Shown here piece by piece: positions 1 to 7,802 of a DNA stretch of 64,000 nucleotides. Under the pieces are notes generated by a model, which saw only the letters and a program-made list of their open reading frames with translations, was not told where the DNA came from and did not search any database. The stretch lies in assembly GCF_014204915.1 (NCBI RefSeq), contig NZ_JACHMH010000001.1, positions 1,674,001 through 1,738,000 on the forward strand, in the 5' to 3' direction. The position numbers and the translations under genes are program-made. Source of the DNA: Crossiella cryophila (GTDB lineage Bacteria; Actinomycetota; Actinomycetes; Mycobacteriales; Pseudonocardiaceae). The stretch's first letter is position 1. Every line of letters begins with the position of its first letter.

Positions 1-800
1 GGCGTCCCGCCGGCCTCCCCCTCCCGCAGCGCCGTCCAGCACCGGGCGAACAGCTCCCGCGCCCGCGTGCCGGGCCACGGCCGGGGCAGCAGTTCCAGTG
101 GCAGCAACGGATCCGGCTCCATCACCCTGGTGAGTTCGGCCGCCAGTTCGATCGCGATGACCAGGAGTTCGTCCGGGGAGAGCGCGGTGGTTCCGGTGAG
201 CCGGGCCAGCCGGGGCTCGGCGATCCGGCTGAGCACGCGGTAGCCCTCGGCGATCTCCTCCTGCGGCCAGAGGGCGGCGGCGAGTTCGACCGGGTCGGTG
301 AGCCCGCCCCGGCACAGGTCGGTCGTGGTGCACAGGGTGAGTGCGTCCGGCACGCCGAGTTCGGCCGCCGCCTCCCGCAGGTAGGGCTCCCAGGCGTTGG
401 CGCAGACGTACAGGCCGCCCTGCAGGGGTGCGCCGCCGAGGTGGCGCAGGCACTCGCGCAGTGCGTCCCTGGCCGGGCGGGCCGATTCGGGCACCGCGAA
501 GGCGGCCAGGTGCCAGCGCCCGTCCCAGGGCGCGAGGCCGGTGTCCTGGCGGTAGGCGAGTTGCAGGAAGTCGAGTTCGGGGGCGAGTTCGCGCAGGGTG
601 TCCGCGGCGGCGTGCAGCACGGCCTTGCGCCCCCGGCCCTCGTGGGTGAACCGGCCCTCGGTGACCAGGCGTTTCACGCACAGCCGGACTTGCTGCTCGC
701 TCATCCCGAACAGCTCGGCCACCCGGTACAGCTCATCGGCGCCAACCGTGCCGTCCACCCGGATCAACGCGTGCACCAGCAGTCTGGTGGTCACCTGCAT
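1..800 (-). CDS. PaaX-family transcriptional regulator (C-terminus beyond the window)
   Basis: Reading leftward from ATG at 798-800 there is an open frame of about 266 codons with no stop before the window edge. It starts MQVTTRLLVHALIRVDG, continues through a winged-helix segment (AELFGMSEQQVRLCVKRL), and ends near the edge with LPLELLPRPWPG-x-RARELF, typical of the PaaX C-terminal domain. PaaX proteins are effector-responsive repressors, first known from phenylacetate catabolism; the ligand here cannot be read from sequence. The gene is divergent from the hydrolase at 857. Both start codons lie exactly 7 nt from one arm of a perfect inverted repeat, so autoregulation and control of the hydrolase are likely (inference). 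No phenylacetate genes are visible in the window. Confidence 0.82.
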   Translation of the reverse strand, partial: MQVTTRLLVHALIRVDGTVGADELYRVAELFGMSEQQVRLCVKRLVTEGRFTHEGRGRKAVLHAAADTLRELAPELDFLQLAYRQDTGLAPWDGRWHLAAFAVPESARPARDALRECLRHLGGAPLQGGLYVCANAWEPYLREAAAELGVPDALTLCTTTDLCRGGLTDPVELAAALWPQEEIAEGYRVLSRIAEPRLARLTGTTALSPDELLVIAIELAAELTRVMEPDPLLPLELLPRPWPGTRARELFARCWTALREGEAGGT

Positions 801-807
801 GACGGTA

Positions 808-849
808 AAACTATCATATCTACAACGACCGTTCCGTCAGTGATAGTTT
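808..849. promoter_or_regulatory. Symmetric divergent promoter/operator between the paaX-like gene and the hydrolase
   Basis: A perfect 9-bp inverted repeat, AAACTATCA (808-816) and TGATAGTTT (841-849), is separated by 24 bp. Read outward, each strand gives TGATAGTTT, then exactly 7 nt, then ATG (at 857 on plus, at 800 on minus). TAGTTT fits a TANNNT -10 element, so both genes may be leaderless, with the regulator's site embedded in both -10 boxes. Confidence 0.7.
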
Positions 850-856
850 CGCGCTC

Positions 857-1861
857 ATGGGTGTCAAAGTGCTGATCACGGTCCTGGTGGTGGCCCTGGG
901 GCTGGGTGGGCTGCTGCTGTGGCAGCACTCCTACGACCTGCACGAGCAGCAGGTCACCATCGAGCAGGACGGCCACCGGCTGCACGGCGTGCTGGCCAGA
1001 CCACGGGACGGCCGCCAGCGGCACGGCCTGGTGGTGCACCTGCACGGCGACGGCCCGGTCGAGGCCACCCATGACGGTGACTACCGGCCGATCTGGGAGG
1101 CCAACGCCAAGGCCGGCTACGCCACCCTGTCCTGGCACAAACCCGGCGTGGCAGGCGCACCCGGCAACTGGCTGGACCAGTCCATGGACGACCGGGCCAC
1201 CGAGGCCCTCGTCGCCATCGCCTGGGCCCGCGCCCGCCCGGACATCGACGCCGACCGGATCGGCCTGTGGGGCGCCAGTCAGGCGGGCTGGGTGCTGCCC
1301 AAGATCGCCGCCCAGACCCGGCTGCGCTTCGTGCTGGCCGTCTCACCCGCGATCAACTGGCTCCAGCAGGGCCGCCACCACCTGCTCGCCACCCTGCGCG
1401 CCGAGGGCGCCACCCAGACCAGGATCGAAGCCGAGATCACCCGCAGCGACACCATCCGAAACCTGCTGACCAGGCAGGCGAGCCACCAGGAATACGTCAA
1501 GGCAATGGGCGACGACCCGAACCCCCTGACCCCCGACCACTGGCGCTTCATCACCAGAAACCACACCGCCGACGCCACCGCGGACCTGCCCGCCCTGCGC
1601 GGCATCCCGGTCCTGCTCACCCTGGCGGGCCACGACCGCAACGTGGACACCGCGGACACCGAACGCGCCTACCGCGCCGCCCTGTCCGAAGCAGGCGCCC
1701 TCACCGTCCGGCACTACCCCGACGCGGCCCACTCCCTGGTCAAGGACAACATCGAACGCTCAGACCTCCAACTCACCCTCACCGCCCTGTTCGCCCCCAG
1801 GGCCCTCTTCGCCACCGGCCACCTGACCGACCAGCAACAGTTCCTGCACGCCCTGGGCTAG
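857..1861 (+). CDS. Membrane-anchored alpha/beta hydrolase
   Basis: The 334-aa protein has one N-terminal hydrophobic segment (about residues 3-22) that should act as a membrane anchor or uncleaved signal, followed by an alpha/beta-hydrolase fold. A nucleophile elbow G-A-S-Q-A-G places Ser141, Asp260 lies in AGHD, and His292 lies in DAAHS, giving a complete triad in the expected order. HLHGDG near residue 61 is the oxyanion-hole region. The family covers esterases and peptidases of the DUF1749/dienelactone-hydrolase type; the substrate is unknown. It is divergent from a PaaX-type regulator and probably its target. No Shine-Dalgarno sequence is seen, but a TAGTTT -10 element lies 7 nt before the ATG, suggesting leaderless translation. 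Its last 4 bases overlap the convergent gene at 1858. Confidence 0.8.
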   Translation: MGVKVLITVLVVALGLGGLLLWQHSYDLHEQQVTIEQDGHRLHGVLARPRDGRQRHGLVVHLHGDGPVEATHDGDYRPIWEANAKAGYATLSWHKPGVAGAPGNWLDQSMDDRATEALVAIAWARARPDIDADRIGLWGASQAGWVLPKIAAQTRLRFVLAVSPAINWLQQGRHHLLATLRAEGATQTRIEAEITRSDTIRNLLTRQASHQEYVKAMGDDPNPLTPDHWRFITRNHTADATADLPALRGIPVLLTLAGHDRNVDTADTERAYRAALSEAGALTVRHYPDAAHSLVKDNIERSDLQLTLTALFAPRALFATGHLTDQQQFLHALG

Positions 1862-3540
1862 GCCGCCGCCGCTCCCCGCTTCCGGAGCAGGTCCACCAGC
1901 GTCAGACCGGTGTTCTCGCCGACCAGCGTCTTGGCCAGTTCCGCCCGCGCGGCAAGCTCCAGCGGGCCCAACCCCTCGCCAAAGTAGGCGTGCGCGATCC
2001 GGTCCAGCCCGGCACCCAGCAATGGCGCGGCCGTGCGCAGGGTGGCGTCCAGCGTGACGCTTGAGGTCGAGCCGCCGTGCAGCACGATGTTGCGTGCCCG
2101 GTAGAGCCGCCGGAGCGTGATCCGCACTGCGGCTGTCAGTTCCCCGACCACCCGCTTCGGCTCGGCCACACATGCCGCCAACCGCTGCGCCGCGACCTGG
2201 TCACCGTGTCGCGTGCGCCCATGGAAGCGCAGGTTGGCCACGCCGTTCCTGGTGATCTCGTCGAACAGGACCAGGGCCTGCGCCCTGCTGGTGGTGCAGA
2301 CATCCCGACGCTCGGACAACTCGTCCATCTCGTCCTTGCGGCCATGCCTGCGCACCAGGGTGGTCAACTCCGCGCGTGGCCAGGAGCAGGCCACGATCGC
2401 GGCGAGGCGGTCCGCGGCCACGGCTTTGCCGCTGCGTTCACCCGCGGGGATGGGATCGCCCGGATGGCAGAGCAGCGACTCGATCGCCGCCCACGCCCCG
2501 GCCAGCGCGGTGCCAGGGGCGCCGGTCTGGTTCACCGGCGAGGCCAGTTCCAGGGCGTCGTCCACGGGGTTGCGTGGCCGCGCGACGTCGTATAGCTGGC
2601 CCTGGTGCGCGAGCGAGAGCACATCCGCGTGCCGGGCGGGCCCTACCAGGGGAAGGGGCTCGGGATGGCCGCTGACCCACAGCGTCGGGGAGGCGGTGAC
2701 CTGGCCTCGGTACCGGCGGGAGAAGCGCGAGCGCGCGACAATGCGTTCGAACAGCTGTCGCGCCTTGTCCGCGGCGCCGTGGTGATCTTGTGCGGAGATC
2801 CGGTAGAGGAAACCGCCCTGTGCTCGAACCCCGCTCGTGGAATGTCCTTCACGCTTGAGCCAGTTGATGACTTCTGAATTATTCAGCCAGTCAGGGGTAT
2901 TTTCCGCGCTCGACCGGTTGGGTATTGAGTTGAGTAGCAACAGAACATGAAAGTTTCGTGGCGGGATTCGGGCAAGGCCAGCCGCGCTGGCAATAATCGC
3001 CTCTGTGTGGGTATTTTTCGAACGCAACCCGGACAGCCACTGGGTGCCTAGGAACTGTGCGGTATAGCCGAGGTCCAGCAGATGCGCGGCGAGCGTGCGG
3101 GCCAGGCGCTCGGGCTTCACCTGTGCGCCCTCGGCCACCCGGTCAGCCCATCGGTCCAGGTAGCCGTCGCGCGCGTGATCGATCAGCTCCCGAAGTCGCC
3201 GGTGTCCGGGGCTGGGGTCGGTCAGGGTGTCCGAGTCGAGCAGCTGGACCATCTCCCGGCGCAGTGCCTTGTCACCCATCCCGAGGTCCGGCCCAAGCAG
3301 GCGGGCGAGCTGATGTCGCTGCCAATCAATGGCGCTGCCGGAAATGACCTTCCGGGACTGCCAGCTCACTGATTCCCACAGCTCCTCCAGTGTCAAGATC
3401 GATCCGATGTCCCACAGTCTTCTGGTCCACAGCACGCCATCGACTTGACAGAAGTCGGTGAGGCGGGCGAGCACGTGCTGGGCGTATTCGGGGTTTGCCG
3501 GTTGCACGGGATTGAGGTTAGCGGGTATAGTGGGAGTCAC
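1858..3540 (-). CDS. Large unassigned protein with HEPN-like R-x4-H motif
   Basis: I do not recognise this 560-aa family with certainty. The protein is soluble, with no signal peptide or membrane segment. Near the C-terminus (residues about 480-490) it carries RARNIVLHGG, which fits the R-x(4-6)-H motif of HEPN ribonucleases. About 110 residues earlier lies AWAAIESLL, the kind of helix that starts ApeA-type HEPN domains. The rest is helical with no other motif I can name. The start used is GTG at 3540 with a weak upstream GAGGA; a later start is possible. The coding region around 2860-3010 is locally AT-richer than its neighbours, a mild hint of acquisition. A role in defence is only an inference from the motif; it could also be a scaffold protein. 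Confidence 0.6.
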   Translation of the reverse strand: MTPTIPANLNPVQPANPEYAQHVLARLTDFCQVDGVLWTRRLWDIGSILTLEELWESVSWQSRKVISGSAIDWQRHQLARLLGPDLGMGDKALRREMVQLLDSDTLTDPSPGHRRLRELIDHARDGYLDRWADRVAEGAQVKPERLARTLAAHLLDLGYTAQFLGTQWLSGLRSKNTHTEAIIASAAGLARIPPRNFHVLLLLNSIPNRSSAENTPDWLNNSEVINWLKREGHSTSGVRAQGGFLYRISAQDHHGAADKARQLFERIVARSRFSRRYRGQVTASPTLWVSGHPEPLPLVGPARHADVLSLAHQGQLYDVARPRNPVDDALELASPVNQTGAPGTALAGAWAAIESLLCHPGDPIPAGERSGKAVAADRLAAIVACSWPRAELTTLVRRHGRKDEMDELSERRDVCTTSRAQALVLFDEITRNGVANLRFHGRTRHGDQVAAQRLAACVAEPKRVVGELTAAVRITLRRLYRARNIVLHGGSTSSVTLDATLRTAAPLLGAGLDRIAHAYFGEGLGPLELAARAELAKTLVGENTGLTLVDLLRKRGAAAA

Positions 3541-3698
3541 CCACGGGGGGTCCTCGCCGAAATGGCCAGGCCCCCCGGTTTTTTTTTGGGTTCACCAAAG
3601 CTGATGCCGGGCTGTTGCGTGCCCGCCTGTCAACAAGCAACCATCTGTGCGCTGAAGTGGTTAGTGATTGCCAGTCCCTGCCAGTGCTGGAGGTCATC

Positions 3699-4361
3699 AT
3701 GCGCACAGCCCTGCTCGCCCTAGCCGCCGTGCTCGCCCTCATCCCGGCCGCCCCCGCTCACGCGGCCACCACCGCCGCCCCACCCACCGCCGCCCAGCTC
3801 AAGGCCGCCGTGGCCGCCTGTACCAAGCAGGTCTCCAACGGCAAGTACGCGCACGACGCCGGTGGTGCCCGCACCGTCCCGGTCTGCGCCACCCGCACCG
3901 CCGTGCACTGGCGGGCCGATCTGGACATCGACTGCGACGGGCAGCGCACCGCCAAGTGCAACCCCAGCACCGATCCCTACTGGCAGAACGCCACCGCGTT
4001 CCCCCAGTCAGACGGCAAGCCGCTCAACGCCGAGACGTTGCCCTTCATCGTGTTGCCGTTGGCCAGCTCGACCTGGAACTACCGCAACTCCGGCATCACC
4101 GGCGGCACGGTCGCGGCCGCGGTCTACCGGGACAAGGTGGTCTACGGGGTGGTGGGGGACCTCGGGCCGAGCGCGATCATCGGTGAGGCCTCCTACCGGA
4201 TGGCGCAGTTGCTGGGGATCAACCCGCATCCGAGTACCGGGGGAGTCAGTGGGGCCGTGGTCGACTTCGTGGTGTTCCCCGGGGTCAAGTCGGTGCCCAT
4301 CCAGAACAACGCGACCGCGGTCCGCCTTGGTCAGCAGGCCGCGGCCGCGTTGGTCAGCTGA
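3699..4361 (+). CDS. Secreted chitosanase, glycoside hydrolase family 75
   Basis: The 220-aa protein has a Sec signal peptide (MRTALLALAAVLALIPAAPAHA, cut near residue 22-24) followed by a domain with GH75 hallmarks: a D-L-D-I-D-C-D-G metal or catalytic-region motif, a Cys-rich patch (CNPSTDPYWQN), LPFIVLPL, and a C-terminal block VVGDLGPSAIIGEAS. GH75 enzymes hydrolyse chitosan, so it would act outside the cell on fungal or arthropod polymer. The ATG at 3699 was chosen because GGAGG lies at 3689-3693 and it opens the signal peptide directly; an in-frame ATG further upstream lacks both. Its stop overlaps the end of the convergent helicase gene by 8 bases. The divergent upstream region holds a run of nine T (3579-3587), unusual in this GC-rich DNA. 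Confidence 0.85.
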   Translation: MRTALLALAAVLALIPAAPAHAATTAAPPTAAQLKAAVAACTKQVSNGKYAHDAGGARTVPVCATRTAVHWRADLDIDCDGQRTAKCNPSTDPYWQNATAFPQSDGKPLNAETLPFIVLPLASSTWNYRNSGITGGTVAAAVYRDKVVYGVVGDLGPSAIIGEASYRMAQLLGINPHPSTGGVSGAVVDFVVFPGVKSVPIQNNATAVRLGQQAAAALVS

Positions 4362-6015
4362 TCTCCGGTAGTGCCGGGCCGAGCAGGTCGTCCGCGTCCA
4401 CGATCTTGTACGCGTAGCCCTGCTCGGCCAGGAACCGCTGCCGGTGCGCGGCGTAGTCGGTGTCCAGGCTGTCCCTTGCCACCACCGAGTAGAAGTGCGC
4501 CTGGCGGCCGTCGCCCTTGGGGCGCAACAACCTGCCCAGCCGCTGGGCCTCTTCCTGGCGGGAGCCGAAGGTGCCGGAGACCTGCACCGCCACCGATGCC
4601 TCTGGCAGGTCGATGGAGAAGTTGGCCACCTTGGAGACCACCAGGGTCCGGATCTCGCCTCGGCGGAAGGCGTCGAAGAGGGCCTCGCGCTCCTTGTTGC
4701 GGGTGGAGCCCTGGATGACGGGGGCGTTGAGGGCCTCGCCCAGCTCGTCGAGCTGGTCCAGGTAGGCGCCGATGACCAGGGTCGGCTCGTCCGGGTGGCG
4801 GTCCAGGATGGCGCGGACCACCGGGGCCTTGGTGCGGGCGGTGGAGCACATCTTGTAGCGCTCCTCCGGCTCGGCGGTGGCGTACTGCAGGCGCTCGTTC
4901 TCGGTCATGGTGACCCGGACCTCGACGCACTCCGCGGGCGCGATCCAGCCCTGGGCCTCGATGTCCCGCCACGGCGCGTCGTAGCGCTTCGGGCCGATCA
5001 GCGAGAACACATCGCCCTCCCGGCCGTCCTCGCGCACCAGGGTGGCGGTCAGGCCCAGGCGGCGGCGGGACTGCAGGTCCGCGGTCATCCGGAACACCGG
5101 GGCGGGCAGCAGGTGCACCTCGTCGTAGACGATCAGGCCCCAGTCCCTGGAGTCGAACAGCTCCAGGTGCCGGTACTCGCCCTTGGTCTTGCGGGTGATC
5201 ACCTGGTAGGTGGCGATGGTGACCGGGCGGATCTCCTTGCGCTCGCCGGAGTACTCGCCGATCTCGTCCTCGGTCAGCGAGGTGCGCGCGACCAGTTCCC
5301 GCTTCCACTGCCGGCCGGCCACCGTGTTGGTCACCAGGATCAGCGTGGTCGCCTGCGCCTCGGCCATCGCGGCCGCGCCGACCAGGGTCTTGCCCGCGCC
5401 GCAGGGCAGCACGATCACGCCGGAGCCACCGGCCCAGAACGCCTGCGCGGCGTGCCGCTGGTAGTCGCGCAGCGTCCAGCCGTCCTCGGCCAGCGCGATC
5501 GGGTGCGCCTCGCCGTCGACGTAACCGGCCAGGTCCTCGGCCGGCCAGCCCGCCTTGAGCAGCAGCTGCTTGAGGTGGCCGCGCTCGCTGGCGTGCACCA
5601 CCACGGTGTCCGGGTCCAGCCGCTCGCCCAGCATCGGCGCGATCTTCTTGTTGCGCATCACCTCCTCCAGCACGGCGCGGTCCACAGTGGACATCACAAG
5701 GCCGTGCGCGGGGTGGTTGGTCAGCTGCAACCGTCCGAAGCGGCCCATGGTGTCCACCACGTCCACCAGCAGCGGCTGCGGCACCGAGTAGCGCGAGTAG
5801 CGGACCAGCGCGTCCACCACCTGCTCGGCGTCGTGCCCGGCCGCGCGCGCGTTCCACAGCGCCAGCGGGGTCACGCGGTAGGTGTGCACGTGCTCGGGCG
5901 CGCGCTCCAGCTCGGCGAAGGGCGCGATCGCGATGCGTGCCTCGTCGGCCAGCTCGTGGTCGACCTCGAGCAGCAGGGTCTTGTCGGACTGGACGATGAG
6001 GGGTCCGTCGGTCAC
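4354..6015 (-). CDS. ercc3: XPB/Rad25-type DNA repair helicase (Ercc3)
   Basis: This 553-aa protein is a superfamily 2 helicase of the bacterial XPB family, an ATP-dependent 3'-5' DNA translocase. An N-terminal damage-recognition-like region is followed by Walker A GAGKT at about residues 206-210, DEVH at about 298-301, GLTATLVRED (motif III region), and a C-terminal RecA domain with a QxxGRxxR-type motif VI (QRLGRLLRPKG). The GTG at 6015 was chosen because it gives the family N-terminus VTDGPLIVQSDKTLLLEVDH; an upstream ATG exists but adds a poor Pro/Arg-rich leader. In mycobacteria ercc3 (Rv0861c) lies next to Rv0862c; here the Rv0862c-like gene is 13 kb away at 19462, separated by the transporter and conservon blocks. 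Confidence 0.93.
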   Translation of the reverse strand: MTDGPLIVQSDKTLLLEVDHELADEARIAIAPFAELERAPEHVHTYRVTPLALWNARAAGHDAEQVVDALVRYSRYSVPQPLLVDVVDTMGRFGRLQLTNHPAHGLVMSTVDRAVLEEVMRNKKIAPMLGERLDPDTVVVHASERGHLKQLLLKAGWPAEDLAGYVDGEAHPIALAEDGWTLRDYQRHAAQAFWAGGSGVIVLPCGAGKTLVGAAAMAEAQATTLILVTNTVAGRQWKRELVARTSLTEDEIGEYSGERKEIRPVTIATYQVITRKTKGEYRHLELFDSRDWGLIVYDEVHLLPAPVFRMTADLQSRRRLGLTATLVREDGREGDVFSLIGPKRYDAPWRDIEAQGWIAPAECVEVRVTMTENERLQYATAEPEERYKMCSTARTKAPVVRAILDRHPDEPTLVIGAYLDQLDELGEALNAPVIQGSTRNKEREALFDAFRRGEIRTLVVSKVANFSIDLPEASVAVQVSGTFGSRQEEAQRLGRLLRPKGDGRQAHFYSVVARDSLDTDYAAHRQRFLAEQGYAYKIVDADDLLGPALPEIS

Positions 6016-6121
6016 GGGGTATCGGGCTCCTGGGCCTCGGCGGAGGGCGGGTGTGCCTTCCCAGGGTAGTGACCCCGGTGGGCTGGTGCGTTCTGGCTGG
6101 TTGAACGGGCATTGCATCAGA

Positions 6122-6137
6122 GAAGTTCTGATACTTC
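6122..6137. promoter_or_regulatory. Inverted repeat in the ercc3/tctC intergenic region
   Basis: GAAGT (6122-6126) and ACTTC (6133-6137) form a short inverted repeat in the 252-bp divergent gap between ercc3 and the transporter operon. It is a candidate operator only; the arms are just 5 bp. No other clear element was seen in this gap. Confidence 0.25.
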
Positions 6138-6267
6138 CTCGCGTTCGGCGGTAGTGGTATAGGGCGCGGGTGTGCTGGAATGCTCGCCGTTCGTAGCCAG
6201 AACATCACTGGGTATCTGAACCGCACTTCCAACCATGCAACTTCCCTCCATGGAGGAAGGACCTCTG

Positions 6268-7263
6268 ATGCTTCGCCAGATCCCGCGACGGCGCGTAGTC
6301 GCCGCCGGTGTCGTGACCGTGGTCGCCACCCTGCTCACCGGATGTACCGGCGGCTCGAGTGGTGGAGCGAACCAGCCGGTCACCGGGCTACGACTGATGG
6401 CGCCGGCCAAGGCAGGCGGCGGCTGGCACCAGTCCGCGCAGGCCATGCAGGACACCCTGCTCAAGGAGAAGCTGGCCACCGGCGCGCAGGTGTTCAACGT
6501 GGAGGGCGCGGGCGGCGTCACCGGCCTCAAGCAGCTGGCCGGGGAGAAGGACGACAAGCTGCTGATGGTGATGGGCCAGGTCATGGTCGGCGGCATCCTC
6601 AACGCCAAGTCCGACAAGACGCTCAAGGACACCACCCCGATCGCCAAGCTCACCGGCGAGGCGCTGGTCATCGTGATCCCGGCCACCCAGGCCGAGGTCA
6701 ACCTGGAGCAGTTCCTGACCACCTGGAAGCAGAACCCCAAGGGCACCGTGATCACCGGTGGCTCGGCGGGCGGCGCGGACCAGATCCTGGCCGGACTGGT
6801 CGCCGACGAGGTCGGCATCGACCCCGGACAGGTGAATTACGTGGCCAATTCCGGCGGTGGCGAGGCGGTGGCCAAGCTGCTCTCCGGCGAGGTCAAGGCG
6901 GGCATCTCCGGTGTCTCGGAGTTCTCCGAGCACGTCAAGTCCGGCAAGCTGCGCGCGATCGCGGTCAGCGGGGACCGGCGCTCGACCCTGCTGCCGGACG
7001 CCAAGACGCTGCGTGAGCAGGGCGTGCCGATCTCCTACCTGAACTGGCGTGGCGTGGTCGCCCGCCCCGGCCTGTCCGACAGCGCCAGGCAGACGCTGGT
7101 GGACATGGTCACCAAGATGCGCAACAGCGAGGCCTGGAAGCAGACGCTCAAGGCCAAGGACTGGGAGGACGCCTGGGCCACCGGCGCGGACTTCACCAAG
7201 TTCATCGAAGAGGACGAGGCGCGGGTCAAGAAGATGCTCGCCGAGATCGGCGCGGTGAAGTGA
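6268..7263 (+). CDS. tctC: Tripartite tricarboxylate transporter substrate-binding lipoprotein TctC (copy 1)
   Basis: The 331-aa protein has a lipoprotein signal (RRR n-region, hydrophobic core, lipobox LLTGC) and a TctC/Bug-type binding fold beginning RLMAPAKAGGGWHQSAQAMQ, with the conserved GVTGLKQLAGEKDD and AGISGVSEF segments. TctC proteins capture carboxylates such as citrate outside the membrane and hand them to TctAB. The ATG at 6268 is preceded by GGAGGAAGG at 6252-6260; an upstream in-frame ATG would put the charged region too deep for a signal peptide. It is the first gene of the C-B-A-C-A cluster and overlaps tctB by 4 bases (GTGA). A second tctC at 9373 is clearly paralogous. The substrate is unknown. 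Confidence 0.88.
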   Translation: MLRQIPRRRVVAAGVVTVVATLLTGCTGGSSGGANQPVTGLRLMAPAKAGGGWHQSAQAMQDTLLKEKLATGAQVFNVEGAGGVTGLKQLAGEKDDKLLMVMGQVMVGGILNAKSDKTLKDTTPIAKLTGEALVIVIPATQAEVNLEQFLTTWKQNPKGTVITGGSAGGADQILAGLVADEVGIDPGQVNYVANSGGGEAVAKLLSGEVKAGISGVSEFSEHVKSGKLRAIAVSGDRRSTLLPDAKTLREQGVPISYLNWRGVVARPGLSDSARQTLVDMVTKMRNSEAWKQTLKAKDWEDAWATGADFTKFIEEDEARVKKMLAEIGAVK

Positions 7264-7802
7264 CCGCTGGCACTGAGGAAAGTCCCGCGCTCGGCCGTCC
7301 CGGATCCCGGGGCGGCCGAGCCCGCGTCAGCGGCGAGCTGCTGCTGACCGCGCTGCTCGGCGGGCTCGGGGTGTACGTGCTGATCGAGACCCCGACGATC
7401 ATGGTGCCGCCCGCCGCCGCGGTGGCCGGGCCCCGGCTGTTCCCCTACCTCATCGGCGGGCTGCTGCTCGGCGTCGCGGTGCTGCTGACCGTGCAGGTGC
7501 TGCGCGGCCAGGACGCCCCGCCCGAGGAGGGCGAGGACATCGACCTCAGCCAGCGCAGCGACAAGCGCGCGGTGCTGCTGCTGGTCGGCCTGTTCGCCGG
7601 GCACGCGGTGCTGATCGAGCCGATCGGCTGGCCGCTGGCCGCCGCGCTGCTCTTCGCGGGCACCGCGGTGATCCTGGGCGCCCGCCGCTGGTGGGTGATC
7701 GTGGTCAGCGCGCTGGGCCTGGCGCTGGCGCTGTGGGCGATCTTCGTCTTCGGGCTCGGCGCCTACCTGCCGGGCGGGCCGTTGCAGGGGCTGGTCGGGT
7801 GA
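7260..7802 (+). CDS. tctB: Tripartite tricarboxylate transporter small membrane subunit TctB
   Basis: This 180-aa membrane protein is about the usual TctB length, with four hydrophobic segments: near residues 22-45 ([17 protein letters not shown]), 58-80, 100-125 and 130-170. A cytosolic Glu/Asp-rich loop ([16 protein letters not shown]) separates the second and third. TctB pairs with the large subunit TctA to form the proton- or sodium-driven permease. Start is GTG at 7260, overlapping the tctC stop, and its own stop overlaps the tctA start, so the three are translationally coupled. It is the only tctB in the cluster although there are two tctC and two tctA copies, so it may serve both. Confidence 0.85.
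   Translation: MTAGTEESPALGRPGSRGGRARVSGELLLTALLGGLGVYVLIETPTIMVPPAAAVAGPRLFPYLIGGLLLGVAVLLTVQVLRGQDAPPEEGEDIDLSQRSDKRAVLLLVGLFAGHAVLIEPIGWPLAAALLFAGTAVILGARRWWVIVVSALGLALALWAIFVFGLGAYLPGGPLQGLVG

Noticed and set aside
3579-3587. Run of nine T upstream of the chitosanase gene
   Set aside because: It was considered as a phase-variable promoter tract or a terminator tail. No repeat-length evidence is available from one sequence and no hairpin of note precedes it.
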